Positions 6,214 through 13,247 of a DNA stretch of 21,676 nt are shown in pieces. Position 1 is the first letter of the stretch. Each line of letters starts with the position of its first letter. The DNA is from a virus. Under the pieces are notes generated by a model. It worked only from the letters and a program-made list of their open reading frames with translations, was not told the origin of the DNA and did no database searches. The position numbers and the translations under genes are program-made. The stretch is taken from the IMG/VR virus record IMGVR_UViG_3300025570_001447, positions 1 to 21,676 of that record; one strand, written 5' to 3'.

Positions 6214-6559
6214 TATCAATCCACCTTATCTTGTTGCCATAGTGTTCTTCGAATTGACGTATCAGTTCTTCATATGTAATCAGACTTTCATCTTCTATAT
6301 TGTCCAACCAATCACCAAAGGCATTCCAGTCTTCTGTACGCATAGGAGCAACACCATATTCTGATTTGCCGCACCAGTATGTATCATCATCTAGTCCATA
6401 GATGTCGATACGACCACAAGAATAGCTTTCTAAAAAGTCTTTATACTCTACTACTGGTAATATCTTCCCTGATGTTTTCTTCAATACAAACGGTATGTCC
6501 CTTTCCTCATACCAACGAGTAGAAACAGGGCCCATCCAATTTGTGCTATAACTAATCAA
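6206..6559 (-). CDS. hypothetical phage protein inside the heme operon
   Basis: A 117-residue acidic, aromatic-rich protein (ISYSTNWMGPVSTRWYEERDIPF...GRIDIYGLDDDTYWCGKSEYGVAPM...FGDWLDNI). It sits between hemE and hemF, overlapping both by 8 bases. The pattern NWMGPVST-WY...GGRIDI-GLD...YG-P-M is one I recall from conserved unknowns in many T4-like marine phages that lack heme genes. So it is probably an older resident gene around which hem genes were inserted, not a heme enzyme; it shows no resemblance to HemD or HemB. Function unknown. Confidence 0.7.
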   Translation of the reverse strand: MISYSTNWMGPVSTRWYEERDIPFVLKKTSGKILPVVEYKDFLESYSCGRIDIYGLDDDTYWCGKSEYGVAPMRTEDWNAFGDWLDNIEDESLITYEELIRQFEEHYGNKIRWIDNV

Positions 6560-7532
6560 ATCTATTCCTTACGGTATCAATAAAATATGTAATATTACGA
6601 GTAGGAGTAGTCTTATGAATACCGTGACCGAGTCCGCATATCCAACCAGTAGTATCAACTCCATCTAAACTATCAAGCCACTTATCTAATTCGTAATGAT
6701 ACAGTTTATTTTCTAGTAACATATGCTGTTCATTGAAGTTACCTTGAACAAAACCATTCTTATGTGTCTGTAATGTTTTAGCTAAATCTTCAGTAGAATC
6801 AATACCGATGCCAGCAAAATTCATTTTCTTTACTTTCGGCAAAGAGCCTTTTGGTAAATCACGTGAATAATAACCAACGTTACCAATCAATGCAAGTTGC
6901 TCAAGCATTGGTAGATATGTATTTTCGTAATATGCTTTACTTATATTACTTAGACCACTATCGAAAATCATTACGACATCAGCGCCTGCTACTTTCTGTG
7001 CTCTAATACTTTTAACCATTAATGGAATAATAACTTCTGTAAGATATGTAGTCTTAAAATCATTGCTTACTTTATTACCACCAAGAGCATAATTCAATAC
7101 ACTCCAAGGACCACCAACAAATCCAATTAGACTCTTATGATCTGGTAGTATATCTCGAGTAGTAGCCATAGCTGTTTGTTGAAAGTCTAGATGATCCATT
7201 GCCTTTTCAACATCAGTATGGTTTTGCCAATTATCTTCGTTAAGATGAAACTCAAACTTAGGGGCTGGATCAAACTTCAAAGGAAGTCCCAGCCCTTCGA
7301 CATGCCAAAGAATGTCACTAAACAATATAGCAGCATCAAAGTCAAAATCATTAATTGGCAACATAGCAACTTTAGAAGCGATCTGTGGTAGTTTACACAT
7401 CTGCTCAAAGTTGTATGATTCTTTTATTTCCATATACGAAGGCTGATAACGACCAGCTTGTCTCATCATCCAAATAGGAGGACACGACTGCTCTACTCGA
7501 TTAACAGCATTAGTAAATTTATTTGCGTCCAT
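6552..7532 (-). CDS. hemE: uroporphyrinogen decarboxylase
   Basis: Removes the four acetate carboxyls of uroporphyrinogen III to give coproporphyrinogen III. At 326 residues it is slightly shorter than bacterial HemE (about 350). Seen: the N-terminal signature PPIWMMRQAGRYQPSY with substrate-binding Arg24 and Arg28, FDFDAAILFSDIL with the key Asp73, the second signature region GFVGGPWSVLNYALGG with the active-site Tyr, MIFDSG, and a C-terminal GLGHGIHKTTP with the conserved His. All residues known to contact the tetrapyrrole appear present. It is a soluble cytosolic TIM barrel. The gene begins 12 bases after the SleB-type gene with GGAAG in front of its ATG, and its end overlaps the next small gene. 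It is the first heme gene of the unit driven from 8109. Confidence 0.96.
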   Translation of the reverse strand: MDANKFTNAVNRVEQSCPPIWMMRQAGRYQPSYMEIKESYNFEQMCKLPQIASKVAMLPINDFDFDAAILFSDILWHVEGLGLPLKFDPAPKFEFHLNEDNWQNHTDVEKAMDHLDFQQTAMATTRDILPDHKSLIGFVGGPWSVLNYALGGNKVSNDFKTTYLTEVIIPLMVKSIRAQKVAGADVVMIFDSGLSNISKAYYENTYLPMLEQLALIGNVGYYSRDLPKGSLPKVKKMNFAGIGIDSTEDLAKTLQTHKNGFVQGNFNEQHMLLENKLYHYELDKWLDSLDGVDTTGWICGLGHGIHKTTPTRNITYFIDTVRNRFD

Positions 7533-7544
7533 TTCTAACTTCCT

Positions 7545-8054
7545 CTATTCCCAACGGTAGTAAATATGCTCACCAATGCGACCAACCATGCGCAAAGAAG
7601 ATGCCCAGAATGGATTTACATATGTTGCATGATAATGTGTTGCACCTTCAGAAATACCTCGATATTCTTTAAACTCGATCATATTATATGCTACGGTCTG
7701 AGCTTCAAACCAGCGGTCTAAATCTACAGGTACATCCGGCTTTCCATCGCAATACCAAGAAAATTGACAATCTTTTCGGCCTGACTTATAACCGTCTTGT
7801 ACTACGTCGCAGATCGTATCAGGGTAACGGCGGTCTGCTACACGATTTAAAACTACATCCGCAACACCAGCTTTATCTGCTAAATTACTACTACGAGCTT
7901 CGTAATAAACATTAAGAGCTAAGCATTGAGCCTCAGCTTCATTTGCTTGCACAAATTGCGTAGTGCGCATAGCTTGATTCGCGTAAATTGGAGTAAACGC
8001 GGTACCAATAATCATAGTACCGGTTAGGATAGTACTGAGTATATTAATCAACAT
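7545..8054 (-). CDS. secreted SleB-type cell wall hydrolase
   Basis: A 169-residue protein of the cell-wall hydrolase SleB catalytic family (Hydrolase_2, spore cortex lytic enzyme fold). Residues 1-25 are a hydrophobic export signal ending around IYANQA. The mature part shows CLALNVYYEARSSNLADKAG, with the catalytic-type Glu in YYEAR, ADVVLNRV, YPDTICDVV, CQFSWYCDG, and GATHYHATYVNPFW. This family cleaves peptidoglycan. With a signal peptide it could reach the periplasm without a holin. It is first in the unit that continues into hemE, hemF and hemC, starting about 20 bases after the expected transcription start, behind GAGGAAG. Expression from an early-type promoter together with heme genes is odd for a lysis enzyme. 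A role in remodelling the wall, or an unrelated neighbour, are both possible. Confidence 0.88.
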   Translation of the reverse strand: MLINILSTILTGTMIIGTAFTPIYANQAMRTTQFVQANEAEAQCLALNVYYEARSSNLADKAGVADVVLNRVADRRYPDTICDVVQDGYKSGRKDCQFSWYCDGKPDVPVDLDRWFEAQTVAYNMIEFKEYRGISEGATHYHATYVNPFWASSLRMVGRIGEHIYYRWE

Positions 8055-8069
8055 GTATCTTCCTCATTT

Positions 8070-8088
8070 CTTATAATAATATTATAAG
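8070..8088. repeat. 19-base perfect palindrome over a -10 element
   Basis: On the minus strand CTTATAAT-ATT-ATTATAAG reads the same on both strands and fully covers the TATAAT of the promoter at 8109-8081. It could be an operator, or a chance product of a symmetrical -10 in AT-rich DNA. Confidence 0.6.
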
Positions 8089-8109
8089 TTAGTTAAGGAA
8101 TAATGTCAA
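8081..8109 (-). promoter_or_regulatory. consensus sigma-70 promoter for the SleB-hemE-hemF-hemC unit
   Basis: Minus strand: TTGACA (8109-8104), 17-base spacer, TATAAT (8086-8081), a perfect match. The stop codon of the upstream small gene (TGA, 8108-8106) lies inside the -35 hexamer. It probably drives the SleB-type gene and the hem genes as an early transcript. Confidence 0.88.
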
Positions 8110-8345
8110 CTACTTTTTAGGTTATTTAGCAAGTTTTTTAGACGCCAAACTGTAGTTTTTGTTGCTACATCTTCTGCCCAGTAACTTTCGTTTTCAGTTA
8201 AGTCAGAAAGCATCTCAAGGAGCATCATGCGATCAGCCCTCAGAGAATCGTTCTCTCTGAGGACATAAGCTTTCTCTTTCTTATGATGATCGATTTCTAG
8301 CTGAAGAGCTTCAACTGTTCTTTCGTTTACTTTTAGCTTTGCCAT
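8106..8345 (-). CDS. small coiled-coil hypothetical protein
   Basis: A 79-residue helical protein: MAKLKVNERTVEALQLEIDHHKKEKAYVL..., with heptad-like Leu/Ile/Met spacing through about residue 55 and a basic end. It overlaps the 3' end of the glycosyltransferase-sulfotransferase gene by 35 bases, and its stop codon is part of the next promoter's -35. There is no membrane segment. The function is unknown; coiled-coil composition suggests self-association or a partner-binding role. Confidence 0.6.
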   Translation of the reverse strand: MAKLKVNERTVEALQLEIDHHKKEKAYVLRENDSLRADRMMLLEMLSDLTENESYWAEDVATKTTVWRLKNLLNNLKSS

Positions 8346-9900
8346 TTTTCACACCATATTTTTCTAAGAATGCGTAATCGCTAACGTATGCTCTCTCAAT
8401 GAAGTCAATTTGTTCTTCAGAAAAATCTGCAGCAGTAATGTCTTTCTTAGTTACATTATGCATTTGATCTATACCAAAGTACTTATTAACATCTTCACGA
8501 CGTACAACTTCTATATCCTCAAAGTTTTCAGTATCAACAAACCGGCATTGTGGGTGGAAGTGATGGACCTGGTGCCCAGACGTAATCTTATTAAGATTAG
8601 CAAAAAACAAATCAATCTTTTCTTGCTTTGTCAGCTGAGTTATATCTTTGTCAAAGGTACTAAAGATGTCTTTACCGTAGTCAGAGTAACGTTGCTTATC
8701 AGTAAGGTACACATTAATCAACGAAATGAATCGATCGATTGGATCTGTAAATATCATGATAGGCTTTTTCTTTTCTTCAACGAAACGGTTATACAATCTA
8801 GTATCACGCATTACTTGAATACGCGATGGAAAGCTTTCTTTAATGGTTACAGAACAACTGCGTGGAACTTCAAACCAAAGCTTCTCATGATTATTTTCTA
8901 GGTCATATAATAAAGGCCATTCTAATTTTTGGCACCAATAACAATTGCAATCATTAAACACGTGATTTGAATCAAGCTTAACTTCTGGTAATAAGAACTC
9001 TTTAACTAAAGGAGATTCGAAAATTAGTTTAGGAAGACTATCATGTGGATATCTTTTAAGAATATGATCTTCATTACTATCAGGAGCAATGTTACCTTCA
9101 ACAGGTTCTGTAGTATCTACGAATTGCTTATAGTCTGCGTAACCGCCTTCAGTATGCCATTTAAAGCTATCAAAAGCATGAGCAAAAGATTCTGCCTTTG
9201 TTTGACGTTGAGCATTGCTGCCCATCCAAGCAAAATGCCAACCCATATCTTCTTGCACAATACCGTCTTGAGTTGGAAACCGAATTGGTATATTAATATT
9301 GCCGCAACGAATGTTACTGATTTTGCAATGCTGAATTTGCTCTTTGGTAGCTATAAACATAGCTCGCTTCCAAATAACGGCCCGGCCATCTTTATGATGG
9401 ATTCGTAAATCAGCTCTACCTTGAAGATATACTAATGGAACTTTAACAATAATATTAGGATGATTGTGAGCTTGTTTTGCTAACCACTTAATATGTTTTG
9501 GATCAATGATTTCATCAGCATCACCGTAAATAAACACATCGCGCTTTTCAAAATCTCGCAATGCCATCATCACAGCGTCTTTTTGTAAACGTTCACGAAC
9601 ACGCGCTAGTAGCGAATCTTTATTACTAGCGTTATTACCAGCATTCCTTCGATCTATATCTAGAATTTCCAGATCTTCGGTCTCAGGAATATCATGTTCA
9701 ATATAGATAATCTTTTCTATAGGCAGACCAAGCTTGCGAGCCACCTCCGGGAACTTTCGTTCCACGGGATGACCAGCATGAGTCTTATTTGATTCAACAA
9801 TAATGAATTTATCTACGTGGTCTTTTAACAGATTTACACGCAGATAAAGTAGTTCTTCTCCGTAGGGAGCAAACCAAGGAAAACAATCTACAACTTGCAT
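8311..9900 (-). CDS. GT17-like glycosyltransferase fused to a sulfotransferase-like domain
   Basis: A 529-residue two-part protein. Residues 1 to about 290 resemble glycosyltransferase family 17 (beta-1,4-N-acetylglucosaminyltransferase III type): DCFPWFAPYGEELLYLRVN at the start, KFIIVESNKTHAG, and FIYGDADEI with the Asp pair (127, 129) expected to hold the metal-nucleotide. Residues about 310 to 510 resemble a sulfotransferase: WFEVPRSCSVTIK (343-354) looks like the 5'-phosphosulfate loop and TDPIDRFISLINVYL (385-399) like the 3'-phosphate-binding helix, although the usual Arg of RDP is Thr here. A CNCYWC cluster lies between the parts. The protein could add a sugar and then sulfate it, on a virion or host glycan. 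GT17 assignment is good, sulfotransferase moderate, substrate unknown. Its ATG follows AAGAGG and the stop of the methyltransferase gene by 1 base. Confidence 0.78.
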   Translation of the reverse strand: MQVVDCFPWFAPYGEELLYLRVNLLKDHVDKFIIVESNKTHAGHPVERKFPEVARKLGLPIEKIIYIEHDIPETEDLEILDIDRRNAGNNASNKDSLLARVRERLQKDAVMMALRDFEKRDVFIYGDADEIIDPKHIKWLAKQAHNHPNIIVKVPLVYLQGRADLRIHHKDGRAVIWKRAMFIATKEQIQHCKISNIRCGNINIPIRFPTQDGIVQEDMGWHFAWMGSNAQRQTKAESFAHAFDSFKWHTEGGYADYKQFVDTTEPVEGNIAPDSNEDHILKRYPHDSLPKLIFESPLVKEFLLPEVKLDSNHVFNDCNCYWCQKLEWPLLYDLENNHEKLWFEVPRSCSVTIKESFPSRIQVMRDTRLYNRFVEEKKKPIMIFTDPIDRFISLINVYLTDKQRYSDYGKDIFSTFDKDITQLTKQEKIDLFFANLNKITSGHQVHHFHPQCRFVDTENFEDIEVVRREDVNKYFGIDQMHNVTKKDITAADFSEEQIDFIERAYVSDYAFLEKYGVKNGKAKSKRKNS

Positions 9901-9901
9901 A

Positions 9902-10489
9902 TTAGCCTCTTCTTTCCAAAACAGTTAATCCATTATTATTTGTCTTATGCGTCCTGAACTTCCAATGAGGATTTGCAATTACAAAATCAATAATCGCTGG
10001 AAGTAATCCTTGACCAGCCATAGCTTTACGATCGGGATTTTTAGCCCAATCTGCTTGTTCATCACGTACACCATAAGTGTGTGTATCATGGAAAGCAAGA
10101 TACTTGCGGGCAGCATTACCGTGAAGCTTTAGTTCATCACGTAATTGCCTTTGTGAATGCCAAGTATCAATAAAGATCATATCAGTTGGTTCAATAAGAA
10201 GACTAAGAGTATTACCCTTTTCATATTCTACATCTTTACCGACCTTACGAGCCATTTTAAATAGGTTCATAAGAGGATTATGAATTTCCAGATCGTATGC
10301 TCTAAGGGTCACAGGAGCCTTCAGAAAGGCCTTTGTACTAGAACCAAACCTACTACCAAACTCAGTAACATGTGTGCAGTCTAAGGCTAGTGTGAGCAAG
10401 TCATGCACATGTTCATTAATATCAGACGGATTATTCAATTCGTCTTGGTATTCTTTTTCAATGATTCTTTCAAAATCTTTCATATTCAT
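9902..10489 (-). CDS. class I SAM-dependent methyltransferase-like protein
   Basis: A 195-residue protein with a likely Rossmann methyltransferase fold. Residues about 45-56 (HVTEFGSRFGSST) resemble motif I (E/D-x-G-x-x-x-G), LRAYDLE the acidic end of strand 2, and MIFIDTWHS the strand-4 Asp region, followed by FHDTHTYG near a probable active site. It resembles the Methyltransf_24/cephalosporin-hydroxylase-like group found in glycan clusters. The start ATG 10489 overlaps the dehydratase stop (ATGA) behind AAGGTGG; a GTG at 10501 is less likely. Placed between an RmlB-like dehydratase and a GT17-type enzyme, it probably methylates a sugar, but the substrate is inference. Confidence 0.7.
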   Translation of the reverse strand: MNMKDFERIIEKEYQDELNNPSDINEHVHDLLTLALDCTHVTEFGSRFGSSTKAFLKAPVTLRAYDLEIHNPLMNLFKMARKVGKDVEYEKGNTLSLLIEPTDMIFIDTWHSQRQLRDELKLHGNAARKYLAFHDTHTYGVRDEQADWAKNPDRKAMAGQGLLPAIIDFVIANPHWKFRTHKTNNNGLTVLERRG

Positions 10490-11511
10490 ATGTCTAACCA
10501 CCTTCTATTTTCTAATGTCCATTTAACTACTTCAGCAATACGTTGTTGTACAGCAGTTGGCTCCCATCCCATTTGTTTCATACGTTCACCACTAAGAGCA
10601 TATCGTAGATCGTGACCCGGACGTGAAGAATGGAAATCTTGCATTTGATACTTTAATTCTTTACCTTGTGCATCAGCAATCATTTGTGCTAACTCTAAGT
10701 TAGATAACTCAGTAGCACCGCAGATGTTAAACTTAGGACACTTAACGCCATTGTTATTTGTAACATTTAGTGTACCTTCGTGCTCAAGCAAGAACAAAGT
10801 GGCGTCTGCAACATCTTCAGCGTGAATATAATGACGTGAACCAGCGATTGTTTTAGTCTCATCAGAGTGAATTGTTACCATACCACCATCACGTACATTA
10901 CGGATAGTCATAGGAATAAACTTCTCAGGATGTTGACGTTCACCAAACACATTCATTGTATGCGTAATATAGATAGGCATATTATATGTATTTTGATATG
11001 CTACGCAAAGTTCTTCTGCGCCTGCTTTAGAAGCAGAATAAGGATTGGTAGAATTGTAACGATCGTACTCGTCGTAGTTAACACCTTCTGGCGCAGGACC
11101 AAATACTTCGTCAGTTGAGAAATATAGGAAACGTTCTAAGTTTGGTTGCTTACGTGCAAATTCTAAAATGTTACATGTACCAACAACGTTATCCATTACA
11201 AATTCCATTGGAAAGTCAATTGACCTATCAACGTGTGATCCAGCTGCTAAGTGTGCAACAATATCAACGTCGCCGATATCTGCAACAAGCATTGGATTGA
11301 ATTCTGCTTTTAGATCGTGGAAAATAGTACGAAGACGCTTACGTTCTTCTGGGGTTCTTTCTTGAAGAAGATCATGCAAACGATTGAGGTTGCCGCTGTA
11401 ATCTAATCGATCTACAGTAACAATTTCCCAATCAGTTCTTTTGAGTACTTGGTTGATCAGATGGTGTGCAATGAAACCACCGCCACCGGTAATTAGGATT
11501 TTCTTAGCCAT
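10486..11511 (-). CDS. dTDP-glucose 4,6-dehydratase-like SDR enzyme
   Basis: A 341-residue extended short-chain dehydrogenase closest in look to dTDP-glucose 4,6-dehydratase (RmlB). Seen: KILITGGGGFIAHHL (NAD-binding GxxGxxG), VDRLDYSGNLNRL, HLAAGSHVDRSI, the catalytic FSTDEVFG (Thr, Asp, Glu), YSASKAG with the Tyr-x-x-x-Lys pair, and late SSRPGHDLRYALS, which matches the RmlB signature RPGHDxRYA. It would make a 4-keto-6-deoxy nucleotide sugar, first step towards rhamnose or amino-deoxy sugars. I chose ATG 11511 because GGAGATATA precedes it; an upstream ATG at 11562 would translate through a predicted hairpin. No rmlA, rmlC or rmlD is nearby, so the host or other phage regions must complete the route. 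Confidence 0.9.
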   Translation of the reverse strand: MAKKILITGGGGFIAHHLINQVLKRTDWEIVTVDRLDYSGNLNRLHDLLQERTPEERKRLRTIFHDLKAEFNPMLVADIGDVDIVAHLAAGSHVDRSIDFPMEFVMDNVVGTCNILEFARKQPNLERFLYFSTDEVFGPAPEGVNYDEYDRYNSTNPYSASKAGAEELCVAYQNTYNMPIYITHTMNVFGERQHPEKFIPMTIRNVRDGGMVTIHSDETKTIAGSRHYIHAEDVADATLFLLEHEGTLNVTNNNGVKCPKFNICGATELSNLELAQMIADAQGKELKYQMQDFHSSRPGHDLRYALSGERMKQMGWEPTAVQQRIAEVVKWTLENRRWLDI

Positions 11512-11550
11512 TATATCTCCGTCATCAATAACATTGTGTAAGTGTTTATA

Positions 11551-11571
11551 AACCCTCCACATCGAAGGGTT
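11551..11571 (-). terminator. weak hairpin, possible terminator after the DUF454 gene
   Basis: On the minus strand AACCCT and AGGGTT form a 6-base-pair stem around a 9-base loop, followed by TTATAAAC with only a poor T run. It lies between the DUF454 stop (11587) and the dehydratase start (11511). It could be a weak terminator or an mRNA processing structure. Confidence 0.4.
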
Positions 11572-11586
11572 GTTGAGTTTATTTAT

Positions 11587-12006
11587 TTACTTTAGCCAAC
11601 CAATCTTTTCACCAGCATCGATTCTTCGTTCAGCTTCTGCTTTTGAACCAGGATAGCGAGTAGCCCAAACGATAATTAACGCAAAAGTAATAGCCATATA
11701 AATGGTAGCTTTTACGTTTGCAAGAGTAAGGAAAAAGACCACAAGTGATGTAGACATTACCGCAACCATTAGATACTTTGCTGGAGTTGGATACACTCGA
11801 TATTTACTCCACTCTTTAATGAATGGACCAAATCGCGGGTGATTCATAATCCAAGCGTGGAATCTTGGACTTGATTTTGCAAAGCAAAACGTTGCCCCAA
11901 GAATTGGAGTACTCCAAGGTAAGCCTGGAAGAATGACTCCAAGATAAGCTACTCCTACCAAGATAATTCCTAGTGTAAACCAAAACGCTCTTTTAATTTT
12001 ATTCAT
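11587..12006 (-). CDS. DUF454 (YbaN-like) inner-membrane protein
   Basis: A 139-residue membrane protein of the DUF454/YbaN family. Seen: an N-terminal membrane helix (FWFTLGIILVGVAYLGVILPGLPWS) with the family's LGVxLPxLPxTP pattern, CFAKSSPRFHAWIMNHPRFG, which is nearly the YbaN CFARSSPRFHAWL motif, then two closely spaced helices (LMVAVMSTSLVVFFLTLA; YMAITFALIIVWATRYP) and a polar tail. The start ATG 12006 follows AAAAGGAAAT; an in-frame ATG at 12060 is less likely. The family has no established biochemical function that I know of. It directly follows hemA, 51 bases after its stop codon, and is probably co-transcribed with nrdB and hemA. A link to heme is a guess from position. Confidence 0.85.
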   Translation of the reverse strand: MNKIKRAFWFTLGIILVGVAYLGVILPGLPWSTPILGATFCFAKSSPRFHAWIMNHPRFGPFIKEWSKYRVYPTPAKYLMVAVMSTSLVVFFLTLANVKATIYMAITFALIIVWATRYPGSKAEAERRIDAGEKIGWLK

Positions 12007-12056
12007 AATAATTTCCTTTTGTTTAAATCTAGCAAAATATGCATTTTGAAGTTGAT

Positions 12057-13247
12057 TCATTTCAATACCTCTTTTAATGCTTCAACAAGCTGTATCATCA
12101 TAATATCATCATGAAACGGCGTAGGTGCTATTCTTAATCTTTCTGTACCTGCTTCTACGGTTGGCGCATTGATTGCCTGAATATATATACCGTATTCATT
12201 TAAAAGACGATCACTTGCAGTTTTGCACTTAAACGCGTCATTAACCATTACTGGTACTATGTGTGTACATGCGGTTTTGTGTATTGGTATACCAGCTTCA
12301 GCTAGCATTTCTTTTAGTTTTGTAGTTCGTTCTTGGTGCTTATCTCTTAGTTGAGGATGATCACGGAGATATCTGATAGATGCCAAGGCTCCGGCACAAA
12401 TGACTGGGCTTGTTGATGTCGTGAATATAAACCCGCTAGCAACACACCTAATAGAGTCAATGATATTAGTGTTACCGACAATATAGCCACCTTGTACCCC
12501 GAATGCTTTGCCGAGTGTACCATTGATAATATCAATCCTATCTGTTAAACCTAACTTTTCGCACCAACCCGCACCTTGTTCACCGTATAGACCAACAGCG
12601 TGGACTTCATCAATATAAGTAATTGCGTCATATTTATCTGCAAGATCACAGATAGCTTCCATCGGACTAATATCACCATCCATAGAATAAACAGACTCAA
12701 ATACAATACAAGGAATGTGTTTTGCCTTTACTGCGGCTTTGAGTTGTGCTTCTAAATCATCTAGATTATTATGTTTAAAAATCTTTTTAGTAGCCCGACT
12801 ATGCGACATACCAACAATCAACGAAGCATGATTTTTACTGTCAGAAATAAAACAAATATTTGGAATAATTTTGCTCAACGCAATAAGAGACCATTCGTTA
12901 GCAACATAAGCACTTGTGAAAAGTAACGATGCAGGCTTAGAATGTAAACTAGCAAGTTCTCGTTCTAGTGTTACGTGATACTGTGATGTTCCACCAATAT
13001 TTCGAGTACCGCCAGAACCAGAACCAGATTGATCTAATGCTGTATGCATGGCGCTTACTACATATTCGTTTTGGCCCATACCAAGATAATCGTTTGAACA
13101 CCAATTAACAATGTTCTTTGGCGCATATTTACCATACCATATAGCTTCTGGGAAAGATCCACGTTCTCTAAGAATATCATTGAATACTCTATAACGACCA
13201 TCTACGCAAAAATCTTTTATTGTTTGTTCAAAATATTCTTCATACAT
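12057..13247 (-). CDS. hemA: 5-aminolevulinate synthase (Shemin pathway)
   Basis: Condenses glycine and succinyl-CoA to 5-aminolevulinate, the committed and usually rate-limiting step of tetrapyrrole synthesis. The 396-residue protein aligns by eye end to end with Rhodobacter ALAS (about 400): [33 protein letters not shown] with Thr81 and Asn83 (ALAS-type, distinguishing it from related AKB-ligase and AONS enzymes), His140, [26 protein letters not shown] with Asp213 and His216, NGTLGKAFG with the PLP lysine Lys247, and [11 protein letters not shown]. All cofactor and substrate residues I can check are present. The gene starts in TAATG with the nrdB stop, so it is translationally coupled to nrdB. 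'hemA' is used in its alphaproteobacterial sense, not glutamyl-tRNA reductase. N-terminal heme regulatory motifs of mitochondrial forms are not visible. Confidence 0.96.
   Translation of the reverse strand: MYEEYFEQTIKDFCVDGRYRVFNDILRERGSFPEAIWYGKYAPKNIVNWCSNDYLGMGQNEYVVSAMHTALDQSGSGSGGTRNIGGTSQYHVTLERELASLHSKPASLLFTSAYVANEWSLIALSKIIPNICFISDSKNHASLIVGMSHSRATKKIFKHNNLDDLEAQLKAAVKAKHIPCIVFESVYSMDGDISPMEAICDLADKYDAITYIDEVHAVGLYGEQGAGWCEKLGLTDRIDIINGTLGKAFGVQGGYIVGNTNIIDSIRCVASGFIFTTSTSPVICAGALASIRYLRDHPQLRDKHQERTTKLKEMLAEAGIPIHKTACTHIVPVMVNDAFKCKTASDRLLNEYGIYIQAINAPTVEAGTERLRIAPTPFHDDIMMIQLVEALKEVLK

Noticed and set aside
6206-6559. The small gene between hemE and hemF as a missing hemD or hemB
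   Set aside because: At 117 residues it is too short, and it shows none of the motifs of either enzyme.
11580-11587. AATAAATA as a late promoter for the RmlB-like gene
   Set aside because: It lies in a simple ATTT repeat at the DUF454 stop, upstream of a hairpin; chance is a sufficient explanation.
11587-12006. The DUF454 protein as a holin
   Set aside because: It has several hydrophobic segments, but the CFAKSSPRFHAW motif and length match YbaN-type DUF454 proteins, and it is far from the lysis genes.
12057-13247. Reading the hemA gene as 2-amino-3-ketobutyrate CoA ligase or 8-amino-7-oxononanoate synthase
   Set aside because: The GTRNI segment, the ESVYSMDGD segment and the [11 protein letters not shown] block are of ALAS type, and length and end-to-end similarity fit Rhodobacter ALAS.
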